64,000 bases of DNA, from assembly GCF_010015585.1 (NCBI RefSeq), contig NW_022985103.1, positions 62,001-126,000 of the forward strand, given 5' to 3'. This DNA is from Eremomyces bilateralis CBS 781.70. Its lineage: Eukaryota; Ascomycota; Dothideomycetes; Eremomycetales; Eremomycetaceae. The translations under genes were made by a program, and so were the position numbers. Of this stretch, positions 24,010 to 35,454 are shown one piece after another. A model generated the notes under the pieces. It was not told the origin of the DNA. It did no database searches and saw only the letters and a list, made by a program, of their open reading frames with translations. Positions within the stretch are counted from its first letter, which is position 1. Every line of letters begins with the position of its first letter.

Positions 24010-26598
24010 TCACCCTTTCCATGTCCCACTGATACCATCTGGGTTCATTCTCCTCCCCTTCCCCCTTGGGGCATCCAATCCCTTCCTGAATGGATTCATC
24101 GCCTTCTTCCCACTCTGTTCCGGCTGCCCTGCCGGATGCAGCACGCTCGGCGCACTTGCATAGTCAAACGGCTCGGGAGCCGTCTCCACCGCCTCCCCAT
24201 CCCCCGCCGGCTCGACGTCACTCCTGCGTTGCTTCTCCGCCTTCTTCTGCCTCTTCCGCTCGCGCTTCCGCCCCTTCTCCGCCGCCCGCATCTCGCCGCG
24301 GAACCGTCGCCCCGCATCGCTGTCGTCCGTGTCGGTGACATGCACCTCCTCGATCCCGTCGACGAAGGCGTCCGGGGCGGGCGCAGGGCCGCCGGATTCG
24401 GGGAGCGCGGGATCGGAGGAGATCGCCTCGCTCTTGCGCTTCTTGCCGGCTTTGTGCATGCCCAGTTGCTTGATGACGAAGATGTCGTCGGCCTTGGCTT
24501 CAGGGCGGGAAGAGGCGGGAACGAACGAATGCGCGGGAGGTTCGGCTGGCTGGGAGGGTCCTTCGAGCTGATCGAAGTCTGAGAACACTTCCGCAGTGAG
24601 AGGTGGAAGCGGTAGGGACAAGGACACGTTGTGAGATAACTGGTCGCGTTTCTGGTGGCCTTTGACGCCCATTGGAGTTGGTATCTGGCCCAAAGACCCG
24701 CCCCAAAATCGTGACATCAACCCGCGTAACGAGTCGGCGGCCCATGTAGCAGGATTGAACTTTTGTAGTGCTGGATCGGGAACCGTCGTCGCTGTAGTCG
24801 TCGCGTCCGAAGGGGTCGTTCCGTTCGCCACTCCATTCCGAATCTCTCGAAGCGTCTCCGCCGTCGACGGGCCTCTAGCGAATTTCGACGCCATGTCCCT
24901 CTCGAATTTCTTAGGTAGCAGTCCCTCCATCTTCTTCAACACCTCCACCATCTCCGGCCCATTCTTGCCCTGCTCCTTCGCCACCCGCACCACCTCCACG
25001 AGCTCATCCCCCCTCTGTCTCATCACGGGGCTAACCGTCCCGATCATCTTCCACAGCTGCTGCTTCGTCGTTGGCATCGCCCGCGCAATGCTGAACAACC
25101 CATGATTCGCCAGCACCCAATTCGTGCTCTCGTCCTCCTCGCGCGCCACGCGGTCGCGCCATGCGTGCACGCGGCGGAACACGCTGAACTGCTGCCGGTC
25201 GAGGAGCGCAGGCGTGCGCGCGATGAGCTTGAACCACCCCACGGTGCCGAGGCCGGTGGCCGGGTCGGCGGACGGATATTCGTACCGGTTGAGGGCGGTG
25301 GCCTTGGATTTCTCCAGGACCCCGTGCATGTGCTCTGACGCGAACGGGGGGTCGCTGTCGCGCGCGACGAGCTCATTACGGATGTGGTCGAAGATGTAGA
25401 GAAGGAAATGCGTGTCGGAGCGGGCGTAGTCGAACATTTCGGTGGGCAGCGGCCGGATTCGCCAGTCGGCCATCTGATATTGTTTCTGTGCGTTAAAGTT
25501 GACGAACTTTTGCAGCAGGAAGGCCAGACTGCCTCCTGCGTATCCAAGGACCCGGCTTGCGTGGTGGGTGTCGAAGAGCCCTACAAGATAGAGTCCTAAA
25601 TCCCTCTGCAGCCACACCACGTCCATGTAGGCACCGTGCAGGACCTTCAAGATCTTGGGGTCCGTAAACACCTCGTTCAGCACTTGTAGCTTCCTTCTCC
25701 ATGGTTTCAGCGTATCCACAACCCAGTCCTTGTCCCTCGTGCTGATTTGCATCAGCGATACCAATCCGATGTACGTCCTGGCATCGTGATGCTCCAAGTC
25801 AATGGCAATCTCCTTTGCCTGCTTCAGTTCTTGGAGCATCTCATCTACTGCTTCCGGAGTATCCACAAACGTCGCCGTGGTGCTTTCGAACGGATGGTAC
25901 GGTTGCGGGTCGGTGTTTTGGTAAACCCATTCCGGGTAGTCGTATTGCTCGATCTCCGTTTGGTAGGGATGCTGGTACTGCTCCAGGCCGTCATCGTTGG
26001 CGACAGTGACGAGACTTTGGTCAAGCGGCACAACCGCGTGTGGCTTGGTGTGCAGCAATGGCTTCCACGGGGCAGTCTCGTCGTTGGTTGGTGCGGCCTC
26101 GAAGAGCTCCTGTGGCTTCGTGATATCCTGCAAGCGGTAGGTGTTGCGTGTCTGAGTTTTGCCCTTGGGCGGTGCCGGCGACTGAGATTCCGGATCCATC
26201 CTCTTGACGACGCCGGAAAATTCATCCAGCGTGGAGTCCGCCTTCTCGAGCAGGCCATCGAGCACGTCCACCACCCCTCTCCAGTTCCGGTCGATCACGT
26301 CCACAGCTTCGGCATCCTCCTCCTCACCGCTCCCTAGTATTCCCGCGCCTTTTTTCCCTGACCCTTGCCCAGACGGCTCAGCTGGTGCTGCATCGCCTTG
26401 AGCAACCCGGATGAGGCGTTCGCCGAGCGATCGCAACCGCGCATTTTGCGAGGTGAGCGCGCGCCCGAAAGAGGGATCGAGACTTCGCTGAAAGGGGATA
26501 TCGGTGGCAGCAAGGGTGCCGCTGGTGCGTGTGACGGAGAGAAGAGCGGATTGAATGGAGGGCTGGAGAGTCGCAAAGTCGGGCGGGATATCGGACAT
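24010..26598 (-). CDS. rrp6: Exosome 3'-5' exoribonuclease RRP6
   Basis: A single-exon gene of 862 aa. The N-terminal PMC2NT region (residues ~1-110) is where Rrp6 binds Rrp47. The DEDD-Y exonuclease domain shows all motifs: Exo I IAIDLEHHDARTY near residue 267 (Asp and Glu), Exo II LHGAYMDVVWLQRD (Asp), and Exo III FDYARSDTHFLLY (Tyr and Asp). An HRDC domain follows around residues 440-530. The C-terminus is basic, with a nuclear-localisation-like stretch RKRERKRQKKAEKQRR and the end motif GLDAPRGKGRRMNPDG. It trims and degrades nuclear RNAs (rRNA, snoRNA, cryptic transcripts) as the nucleus-specific exosome subunit. It is divergent from mdm35, with about 345 bp between the starts. Confidence 0.96.
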   Translation of the reverse strand: MSDIPPDFATLQPSIQSALLSVTRTSGTLAATDIPFQRSLDPSFGRALTSQNARLRSLGERLIRVAQGDAAPAEPSGQGSGKKGAGILGSGEEEDAEAVDVIDRNWRGVVDVLDGLLEKADSTLDEFSGVVKRMDPESQSPAPPKGKTQTRNTYRLQDITKPQELFEAAPTNDETAPWKPLLHTKPHAVVPLDQSLVTVANDDGLEQYQHPYQTEIEQYDYPEWVYQNTDPQPYHPFESTTATFVDTPEAVDEMLQELKQAKEIAIDLEHHDARTYIGLVSLMQISTRDKDWVVDTLKPWRRKLQVLNEVFTDPKILKVLHGAYMDVVWLQRDLGLYLVGLFDTHHASRVLGYAGGSLAFLLQKFVNFNAQKQYQMADWRIRPLPTEMFDYARSDTHFLLYIFDHIRNELVARDSDPPFASEHMHGVLEKSKATALNRYEYPSADPATGLGTVGWFKLIARTPALLDRQQFSVFRRVHAWRDRVAREEDESTNWVLANHGLFSIARAMPTTKQQLWKMIGTVSPVMRQRGDELVEVVRVAKEQGKNGPEMVEVLKKMEGLLPKKFERDMASKFARGPSTAETLREIRNGVANGTTPSDATTTATTVPDPALQKFNPATWAADSLRGLMSRFWGGSLGQIPTPMGVKGHQKRDQLSHNVSLSLPLPPLTAEVFSDFDQLEGPSQPAEPPAHSFVPASSRPEAKADDIFVIKQLGMHKAGKKRKSEAISSDPALPESGGPAPAPDAFVDGIEEVHVTDTDDSDAGRRFRGEMRAAEKGRKRERKRQKKAEKQRRSDVEPAGDGEAVETAPEPFDYASAPSVLHPAGQPEQSGKKAMNPFRKGLDAPRGKGRRMNPDGISGTWKG

Positions 26599-26943
26599 GG
26601 CGTTGGTTATTGCGTGATGGGATTTCGGGTCATTTCGTGGGCAAGAGGAAATGTGACGCCGATATGCAGTCGTATGTAACGGAATACTTGGATATCGAGA
26701 GTTTTCTCGTCGCTGTAGTTATTACTGTAGTGATAGACGCGAGTAAAGCTGGTTGGGGTTATAAGATCAGCGGGTAAGGGAGGAAATCTGCAAGTTTTAT
26801 GATTGATGTTGAGTTTTGCCGTCTTATCGATAAGAATTGGAGTGGAAACATTCGACCCTCCAAGTTCCACCACCAACGTCAACTCAAGCACTCAACATCT
26901 CATCTCGACCGTGTAAGCTAAGTCTGCCACCCGCATTCGCGCC
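26599..26943. promoter_or_regulatory. Bidirectional promoter region, rrp6 / mdm35
   Basis: 345 bp between the start codons of two divergent housekeeping genes; both promoters and leaders must lie here. No distinct element singled out. Confidence 0.55.
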
Positions 26944-27400
26944 ATGTCCGCATCTCTGGCTCCCGAATGCAATGAGATCAAGGAGTAAGAATTATTTTTA
27001 CCACAATGCCCTGAGGCGTGCCAGCCGTGATCTAACCCAGTCTCCAGGCGATATGACAATTGCTTTCTGAAATGGTACACCGAGAGTACGTCCACGCTTC
27101 ACATCTACCTCTTCCGTGGTTTTCTTTAGAGGATAGCAATATGCATAGAATACACCTAATGGATTCGTTTTTAGAATTCCTTCGAGGCACCGCGACCACC
27201 GATGAGTGCGCGCCACTTTTCCAGGAATACCGGAAGTGTCTCGGCGTACGTTGCCTCCATCGCTCCGGATGCGCCGCGTTCAATACTTACCGATTTAATG
27301 AATACAGGTGGCGCTCAAGGAGCGGGGACTGGATATCACGATTGAGGAGGCGAGAGGGGACAACAAGGAGAACGACGACCAGCACATGAGACGGAGTTGA
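26944..27400 (+). CDS. mdm35: Mdm35-like twin CX9C mitochondrial intermembrane-space protein
   Basis: Four exons (26944-26984, 27048-27085, 27175-27245, 27308-27400) with introns of 63, 89 and 62 nt; phases agree and the product is 80 aa. It contains two CX9C motifs, ECNEIKERYDNC and ECAPLFQEYRKC, the hallmark of Mia40 substrates folded in the intermembrane space. LAPECNE, DNCFLKWYTEKFLRG and LFQEYRKCL match Mdm35. Mdm35 pairs with Ups1/Ups2 lipid-transfer proteins to move phosphatidic acid and phosphatidylserine between mitochondrial membranes. The gene spans only 457 bp yet has three introns, so gene finders may miss or truncate it. Confidence 0.93.
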
Positions 27401-27960
27401 CATCCCACTCCATCGGTCCCGGCGCAGCACGGTAGAGGGTTAGTAGCATTATTGGGCGTTTCTGGCTACGGGTCCTGGAATCTAGATAGGAAAAAGCTTC
27501 TCCTCCATACTTTGACAACTCGACAGTTCATTCGAACGATTGGATTCCCATCTGCTCAAACCACTCTGCTTATAATATACATGCACACTGCCGGTGTCCC
27601 GAAGACGCATCGCTCTAACCTGACGAGACGCGTCCGAAAGCCAATTGGCATCAAATCAAACCCTCCTATTAGCCATACCCCAATGAAACGCCTCCAATTA
27701 CCGAATCGCCGTGCAAGGCGTCATGACCTCAAGCCCGCGAACGAAGGCGTTGAGTTCACGCCGACACACTGCCGAAGCTTGCCGGAACCCCCTAGAAAAA
27801 TGTCCTTGGTAAGACGGGTATCTCAACATCCCAAAGAAAGGAAATCCAGCGTATCGGTGCAAGCCGTGAACGCCATTCGTGTCTATTAATGTCGTGTAAA
27901 CTGCCCGGTCCCAAGCACGCCGGCTTCGTGCGAACCCGTTCCAGCCTCGTAGTCGTATCG
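27401..27960. other. Convergent intergenic region
   Basis: 560 bp between the 3' ends of mdm35 and lst7. No further gene recognised. Confidence 0.55.
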
Positions 27961-29525
27961 TCATCGCCCCTCAAACTCCTTGATCAGCTCACTCAGAATC
28001 AAGCAGAACTGCGCATGCAGGTCTACGAAAAAGTTGGGATTCCCCACGATTTCCGCCAGGCATTTGCTCCGGCCCGCATCTCTTGGATCTCTCGACCCGC
28101 GCGGGTGACCGTCCGGATCGACCATTTTCGCGGAAAGGAAGGATGAGACCGGCGTGAAATTGCGTGTTGCTGCGGCGACGGTAGCCGCCGTGCTCGAAGG
28201 CGCGGAACTCCCACCGGCCGTAGGCTGTCTAGATGCTTCGGACGCGGCATTAGGCCTGGAAGCGCCGTTCGCCGTGTGCTTCAGCAAATCCGACCTGTTT
28301 GCATTCGCTTTCGCAGACGCCAATTCCACTTTCTGGCTCTCCTTCTCCAGCACCCTATCGGTCATGGCGATGATCTTGCTCGCGATGTTCTCGAACATGC
28401 GCACGAGCTCCACATAGACCTTGGTGACCTTCCAGCTATCCTTCACCCCCAAGCCTAGCAACGCATAGGTTCGATACCGTCCACGGGCGCGTGGATCCCG
28501 CAGCTTGAACACGTAGGCGATGGCGTACCCGGCGATCGGGTCCCCGAAGAGGATCGGGCCGGATGGAGAGCCGCGCGGAAGATTCTCGGTCGAGAGGGAG
28601 CGGATGCATGTGCGGCGGAGGAGCGAATAGCTGGCGGCGGTGGACGGCTGGCGCGTCGTGATGTACGTGAGCGTGTGGGTATGCATAGGATACGGGCTCG
28701 AGGTCTTCGGAAGATTCAGCGGAGACGAGGCCATGGAACTATTAGCGCTCGGTGGAGACGGTGTCAGCTTCCCTGAGTAGACAGAGGCGAGCTGAGGATG
28801 GATATGGGCATTCTTCGCCTGCAAGCTGCGGTTGACGGGCGCCCGGACGGTGGTATCGTCGTCGTCATCATCGGAGGAGCGGAACTGTATGTCCCCGACT
28901 TGAATTCTCTGCTTCGTACGCAAGATGGGTGCGCCATGGCGACCCTTGCCGTCTTTCGTCGGGCTCCCAGGAGCACCGTCCGGGAGACGCTGGCTCATGT
29001 CTTTGGAAACGAGGAACGTGCAATTCTCGCATTCATCGCAGTCATCCGCGGGATTTCCCAGTTGGCCGTAGCCAAGATGCCCTCCTGGAACACCGAAGTA
29101 GGGATCCTGCGAACCACTTCCGGCCCATCGAGGGCTGGTCGGTGGGGTCTGAAGAGGAGAATCGAGGGAAGGATTTGGATCGGGTCTCGCAGAGGTGGGC
29201 TCCTCGCCGGAGCTGTTCTGAGTCGAGAAGGACGACGACTTGGAAAGTTTTCCAGAAGAAGGAGTCCGACAAGGGTGGGAGGCGTTGCAGGAGACTTTGT
29301 CAACCTGGGTACAGAGGATGGATGTGGGACCGTGAACCTCGCAGAAATGTGCGAGGGAGAGCTGATGGAAGGCACATTGTTAGTAATTGCTTCGATTTGG
29401 CTCCCATTGCCGTACAGGACAGAGTGAAGTGACGTCGGAGTGGGCAGCGTCAGGTAAGGCGTCAAGGAGCCGGTGTAAGGATTCCGGAGTCTGTGGGTAA
29501 TTGGAGCGCTTACAATGAATTCCAT
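27961..29525 (-). CDS. lst7: Folliculin homologue Lst7
   Basis: Exon 1 (29525-29514) codes only MEFI. A 152-nt intron (29513-29362, GTAAGC..TCAG) follows, then exon 2 (29361-27961). The product is 470 aa. The joined start MEFI-LSLAHFCEVHGPTSI is the conserved folliculin/Lst7 N-terminus (longin-type DENN module). Further markers are CDECENCTFLVSKDMSQRLP, and later GDPIAGYAIAYVFKLRDPRARGR with LLGLGVKD. The C-terminus ends LHAQFCLILSELIKEF. Lst7 with Lst4 forms the GAP complex acting on Rag GTPases at the vacuole, passing amino-acid status to TORC1. A start at a downstream ATG would miss about the first 125 residues, so the tiny first exon matters. Confidence 0.9.
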
Positions 29526-32354
29526 GATGACACCTTCCCTAATAACGGACTTTCTCTACCCTCTCGCACCCATGCCAGCCACAACGGCCATGACCGACAA
29601 CTTTCTACTTGCGAAGTGGTGGTGGGTGTGGTGGGTATGTGTGGTAGGCGTGGTGTGGTGTTTGCGACAGTGGTGGTGGTGTTGTGGAAGCCCAGCTACA
29701 TAAGGCGAACCCGGGAGCGTGGGTCTGGAGGGGTGGAGCGATCCCAGACAGGGAATCGAGACGAGGCGAAGTGGAGCGTGGCGAAGGTGTCGAGGAGTGC
29801 GACAAGCACGGAGGAGGAAGGTGAAAGTGAAAGAGGAAGTTGGAATGGAGAATTTCGCGGATTTCGTAAGACAAGTTTGCAGGAGCCGAAGACAGGAAAT
29901 AGGAGCAGTATGGAACTGGGTATCGTCGGATTTCGGAAGGAGAAATGTTGGGTTGTTAGACGATGGATGGGCAGGATGCTGGTCGGGATCTGGTCGGGAT
30001 GCTGGTCAGCTAGCGGAACTACGGAAGGGATGTGGATTGTGAATAAATGGATTACTGGTTTCCAATGCATGTTACGTACTGGGACGGTGGCGGTCAGATT
30101 CTTGATTGCTGCTTCTTGCTGGTCAAATGGTCGGACTCAAGGTCGCAGTCGAAGGTGGCAGTCCGATTCGGAATTGAACCGGGCGCCGGGAATGATCCTC
30201 CGTAAGAAGTGAGCTGGAGGATAAAGGAAACTGAGGGGAGAATCGGGATGAGAGTGAGGAGGCTCAGGAGGGGGGGTATGAATACTCGAGTTGAAAGGGA
30301 AGTAAATGCGGTGAGGGCAAGGAGGGATAGAATTGGTGAAAACAATGATGATGATATTATTAAGGTATGATTGAATTGACTTGACTACTGTAGGAGGTAC
30401 ACAAGCCGATCAGATGTAATAACATTCCAAGCCTCAGTTTAGCAGTTTGGCACTCTACTTATCACCAGAGTAATTTCTGAAGTAAATGCTACTAGTTCCT
30501 AACTGCGTTGCTGGTAACTATTGGTGTGTCGTCTAATAATGCAGAGTATGAATGCAAGTGGAGGCAGGGAGGGCCATTACTATCCCAGTCTTCGATCACA
30601 GGCACAGCAAATATGAATGAATCAATCAGAGGAATTATACCAGTACCTTAACCACGGTACACGTACACAGCAACTACAGGTGCTAGTGCTTCCATAGCAA
30701 TTCGCAGGAGTAATCCCCGGTTGGTCGGCATGTATATCCGGTACGGAATATTACATATGGGGGTTTCGATAATTCTAAGGAAGGAAGGAAGGAAGGAAGG
30801 AAGGAAGGAAGGAAGGAAGGAACAGGTCGGTAGGGTAGTGTGTTGTAAGGCATAGTAGGGCAAGACGCTGCAAACGGCCCTGCCGCATTCCCCTCACCGC
30901 TTATTTTGTACTGTTTCTATTGGTCCGCCCTCATCATTGAAGTTAGATAGTCCAGACTCCAGAGTTCCAGAACTTGTATTCCATAACATACTTCGTTTTC
31001 AGTATTTATAGTTCAATAAATTTACTCCATCTCATATACCTCCAGCTATCAAATCCATTCATGTATGTGTGGTTGTATTCTATATCATGTTTCATCCTCC
31101 TTGTCACACAATGAGCCCTACAACCGCCACGTCTTTGGTCGGTTCAATTCATAACTGTACCCACTACACTAGTTACCTATTTCCAATAGATATTATTCCC
31201 TCCACAGAGGCAGAGGTATTTCTCAGCCCAATATCAGTCCGACAATAATTATTCTGGCTCAGAAGGAGTCTGGAGCCTCCCATCTCCCATATTAGATATT
31301 ACATATGGAGTAACAACAGGTACCTAGTTCCTGGTATCTGATGAAGTGATGATGGGTGACGCATGCAGTCCGATTGTGGAACCCCGGCTGTCTTTATTCC
31401 CGGGCGCCGTTTGCTGTCGCGTGTCAAATTACTCCGCCGAACTTCATCGGTCCCGCAGTCACTCAGTCCCTCTTTACTTTGACCTCCCTGTTTTACGTAC
31501 GTCGAAGCACCACTGTCCACTGGCAGCTCTTACATTTGTAAATACGGCAACAATCGGCTCCATCCGGCGGAAAAGTGTGAATGAGTTAATCTGCTTGAGA
31601 CTCAACAGTGAACCCCTGCCCTTGGAGCTAACTCCAGCGTCGGTGCAATATTCCCCACATACACACCGGTTTGCCAATTGCGATGTGCTCGACAAATAAG
31701 TCGCGTGGTGTGTCGGAAATCTAGAAAACGCTCCCGATTCATGTCCATATTCACCCGAACATTCCATGCTCTCCATGCATTCGCTTGCTCACCATCGTGA
31801 GAAACCGCTTACTCGCCCCTGCGGCCTACATGGCTGCATCTCGTGTACCCAGTCCCGATCCATCATGATTCCTGTCCCATTCGTCCACCAGCAGCCGACG
31901 TCTCGTTCCGTGAAGCCGCGTTGCGTATCCTTCCGTGTTCACCATCGCGAATCCGTCAAGACAAACAGCGAAGACGTCGGTTCCGGTGGCCGAGGTCCAA
32001 CCCGATCCTACCGTGCGGCGCCGAGCGGATTGATTGATCAGATATTGCCCAGGGTGGACGAGTTTGAGTCAGGAAGCTATAATCCGAGGATTTGGTCTTG
32101 GAATGGCGTGTCCCCAGTAGAACGGCGGATCGCAGATGGTGTGGAGACTCACTGGAGAGACTCACGTTTTTGGATCAATTTGTGAACTGGAAGTTTGGCT
32201 GCGGTGTGAGTGGCCAGTAGATAGATTATTAAGTTAATTGGATTTACAAATGCGGACTGCGAACGGTACCACATGATATGCATAGAATGAAAGACAATTG
32301 AAGTCGAGTTAGAGCGTACTTCTCTTGGATGCATTAGTTTACTGATATTTAACA
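29526..32354. other. Long intergenic region
   Basis: About 2.8 kb without a recognisable gene: the promoter of lst7 on the left and the 3' flank of an amino-acid permease on the right. It is AT-rich in the centre (30.3-31.3 kb) and holds a GGAA microsatellite, listed separately. Confidence 0.5.
30777..30822. repeat. (AAGG)n microsatellite
   Basis: 46 nt of uninterrupted AAGG repeats, 11.5 units, in non-coding DNA. It is likely to vary in length between strains. Confidence 0.95.
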
Positions 32355-34017
32355 TTACAAGTTCTTCAGCAGATTCCGCCACCATGGCCCTCCGACATCC
32401 GGCTTTGCCGTCTCAGGTCTTATATCCTTTGTATCAAGATCCTTCCTCCTCCCGGAATCCAAATCAACCTCATGCGAGCGCCAGAAGCGAGTCTTATAGA
32501 TCAGCTTAAAGGAAATCCAGATCAGCGGGAATAGCGGCAGAAGAATGTATGCGTCGACAAAATTGCCGGCGTCGAACGGTGTCAAGGTCGTCCATCCCTG
32601 GATAAGAGCGAGGAAGATGTTGGCAAAGAGGCCAAAGTAGGCATTCCATGGATACCAGAGAGACCTGTACGGAAGCTGTTCTGGCGTCCGTCCCTGAGCG
32701 GCCCATGCTTGACGGAAGCGGATGTGGATGAAAGAGATCGAACCCCAGACCAGGAACGTCGACACGCCGGACAAGTTGACGATGTACCCGTATGCCTTGC
32801 CTGCTCCCGTGCTGACATTCATCATGGAGATCGCGCCGAACAGATTCGTCACGACGATTGCCGCCACAGGCACGCCGCGCTTGTTCGTCATGCCGAGGAA
32901 CTTGGGCGCCTTGCCTTCCTGTCCCATGAACAGCAGCGTCCGCGAGGCGATGTAAATGGATCCGTTCACCGCGGACAGGCAGGTGATGAAGATAAAACTG
33001 TTGACCAGGTGCACGCCGCCCTCCCAGCCGGCGTTCTGAATCGCGACGGTCATCGGCGATCGCAGCGCGCGCGACTTTCCGTTCACCAGACCATCGGCAT
33101 CGGAGGGGCAGGTCAGCCCGAAGAAGATAGCGGAGCCCATGTACACGAAGATGATGCGCCAGAACACCTGCTTGATCGCGCGGGGGATGGCGATGCCGGG
33201 GTTGCGGGTTTCAGTCGCGGCGACGGAGAGAGACTCGACGCCGGCGTAGAACGTACTGGTGAAGACGAAGACGGTGGCGACGCCGCGGAAGCCGTTGGAA
33301 AAGGCGCCCGGATCGTGCCAGTATCGCGCTCCGATGGCCTCGGTCCCTTTGATTCCACCGCCGACGTAGATAATGGAGAACAAGAAGAAAGCGGCGAGGC
33401 CGACCAGTTTGAAGAGCGCGAGCCAGAACTCCGCTTCGCCGAAGCTTTCGACACCGAGAAGTTGGAAGCCGAGGAAGAAGACCCAAAAAATGAGGAAGTA
33501 TCCCCATAACGGCACTTGCGGTCCTGAATGCGGATTAGCATGCGATTAGATATCGGGCCAGGCCAGGCCACTCACCCCAATAGACTAGAACACTACAGAT
33601 GACATTGTACTCATTCGCCAACACACTCGCCCAAATCAACCAGTAATTGAAGCCAACCGCAACAGCAAATGCCTTGTCCACAAATCGATCCGCGAGCGAG
33701 ACAAACGCTCCGGCGGTGGGATACAGGGTCGTCAGCTCCCCAAGCGACTGCATGATGCTGAATGCAATGACACCGATGACGCCGAACCCGATGATGAGTG
33801 CCGCCGGGCCGCCATTGGAAAGCGCTCCGCCCGCGCCGACTAGCAGTCCCGGTCCGATGATGCCGGCAATGGCCAGCATGCTAATATGCCGTGTCTTGAG
33901 CCCGCGCTTGACGCCGCTGTGCGGGTCCAAGACCGCGAAGTCGGAATCATTACTGCCGCTATCATATCCTCCCCCTTCATTGACCAGCTGCTGCGGCAAC
34001 TTCAAGGTTTCTGCCAT
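32355..34017 (-). CDS. Amino-acid permease (APC superfamily, yeast amino-acid transporter type)
   Basis: Two exons, 34017-33576 and 33523-32355, with a 52-nt intron; 536 aa. The N-terminal cytosolic tail is followed by the helix-1 motif RHISMLAIAGIIGPGLLVGAGG and GELTTLYPTAGAFVSLADRF, both classical for the fungal YAT family (Gap1, Agp1 and relatives). About twelve membrane spans follow, with YAGVESLSVAATETRNP in the middle and an Arg/Glu/Lys-rich C-terminal tail. It should be a proton-coupled amino-acid importer of the plasma membrane; the substrate cannot be read from sequence. It lies on the same strand as the hydroxylase and the second permease to its right. Confidence 0.92.
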
Positions 34018-35454
34018 GACTCGAAAATTGGCCTATATCCTAAGCTCTTTTGGACGGGTATAGATAACTATAAGCGAACCGATAAGGCCGCCGATCTTCC
34101 CCGTTTAAAAAAATACAGGGCCAGTCTGCAAAGCTTGCTCAAGGTCGGTTCGGAGTGCATAAGAGGAAAGTCCGAAGGAGCGGTTCATAAACCCGGAGTC
34201 AATATATTTTGAGCGTCAAGTATTTGTATCCTTAGCGGTATCCCACACAAATCGTGCCATGGCGATGGTGCCATTGTAGAGTCGATCAGCGCAATTGCAC
34301 TAGCGTGGGATTCTGGGGAGATGCATTAAGATGGCGCTGGTGGCTGGACTCTTGCGGAGTGTTGAATTGGTTTGGCGGTCTAAAAGGCCACTGTGGGGTT
34401 TTTAGTACGTTCATGTTTGAGTTTATTGGGAATGGAATGGAGATGGGATAGAGGATGAGTGCAGACAGAGTTAATATGTGTCGTCGTTTGAAGGAAGAGG
34501 GTTGAGCTGGGGTCCGGCCATTGGACTGTCGAGGAAACGAGCTAGGCGTCACTGTGTGGAATCTAGAAACCCGCTGCCCACTTACAGGTTGAGACTTGAG
34601 CCATATTAAACCCTCCATGCAAATGGAATTGTAGACGAGGTTGAACTCTGAAGGCATGATGAAGTTAACGCTGCTTGTTCGGCTCCATCCAATGTCTGTA
34701 TGGTCCTTTGTCCACCAAATGTAAGCCCCTGTTGATTGATCATGTCTTGCTGGACGAAGAATTTTTTGTCACATCTAACCAACTAATACGCCAAAACCCC
34801 AAAACGGGACCTTCTAGGAGACTAGTAGAAGGGCAGAGAGTTAACTAACTAAGTTAAGTTAGTTAGTTAACTAAATACAAGGGAAAACACTAAGCTGTCC
34901 GAAATAGGCCTAGCCTAGGGGTAATGTGCAGTGAAAGGAAAGTTAGGGCAGTAGAAACCAACAGGGGCATCTTGCGACACATGACGCTTCCAGCCGGAGC
35001 GGAGACTTCTCTACTCTAGCTTCTAACGATAATGAATTCCTCCGCAATCTGATCCCGTTGCGCCCTCAGACCTTCTCGGTAGCGAACGTCGTACACCAGA
35101 TGTATGCCTGTGCTACATATTGGATCTTCGGCTCCATGTTGTCTAAACAGTGCTTGAGGAATACTTCGCGGAGAAGGCCAGCGGGCTAGAGCAGGAGGGA
35201 GAGCTCTCTGCTGCTGAACACTTCCGTTCAGCACTTACATCGGACTCCAAAAAGACCAATTTCTAGCAGAACGCCTACCGGTATCTATTTTTTAAAGAAT
35301 TTTTTCCATTCTGGTCTACCAGCTATAGAATCTACAATCCGGAAATTTCGGTGGGGGAAACCTCTCCGTGACTAGAAACACTGGAAACATTGGAAACATC
35401 GGACAATTACTCGTTAAACTCCGGTTTACATAACGATGTCAACTTCAGGTACAC
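34018..35454. other. Intergenic region
   Basis: 1.4 kb: the promoter of the permease gene and the 3' flank of the hydroxylase gene. Contains a perfect 13-bp inverted repeat at 34840-34871. A 72-codon minus-strand frame (35234-35016) shows no domain and is not called. Confidence 0.5.
34840..34871. repeat. Perfect 13-bp inverted repeat with 6-nt loop
   Basis: GTTAACTAACTAA (34840-34852) and its exact complement TTAGTTAGTTAAC (34859-34871) flank GTTAAG. The arms are themselves made of TTAACTAAC-like units. It could be a protein-binding palindrome or an AT-rich cruciform. Confidence 0.85.

Noticed and set aside
25747-26337. 196-codon plus-strand frame
   Set aside because: Antisense shadow of rrp6.
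30160-30195. Box-B-like GGTTCAATTCC on the minus strand
   Set aside because: The bases around it cannot form a T stem and no D or anticodon arm lies upstream.
32709-33509. 266-codon plus-strand frame
   Set aside because: Antisense shadow of the amino-acid permease; its composition (RADIHHGDRAEQ type) is typical of antisense reading.
35016-35234. 72-codon minus-strand frame ending in QRDQIAEEFIIVRS
   Set aside because: No family recognised and no splice partners; it could be a decayed fragment, but nothing supports a name.
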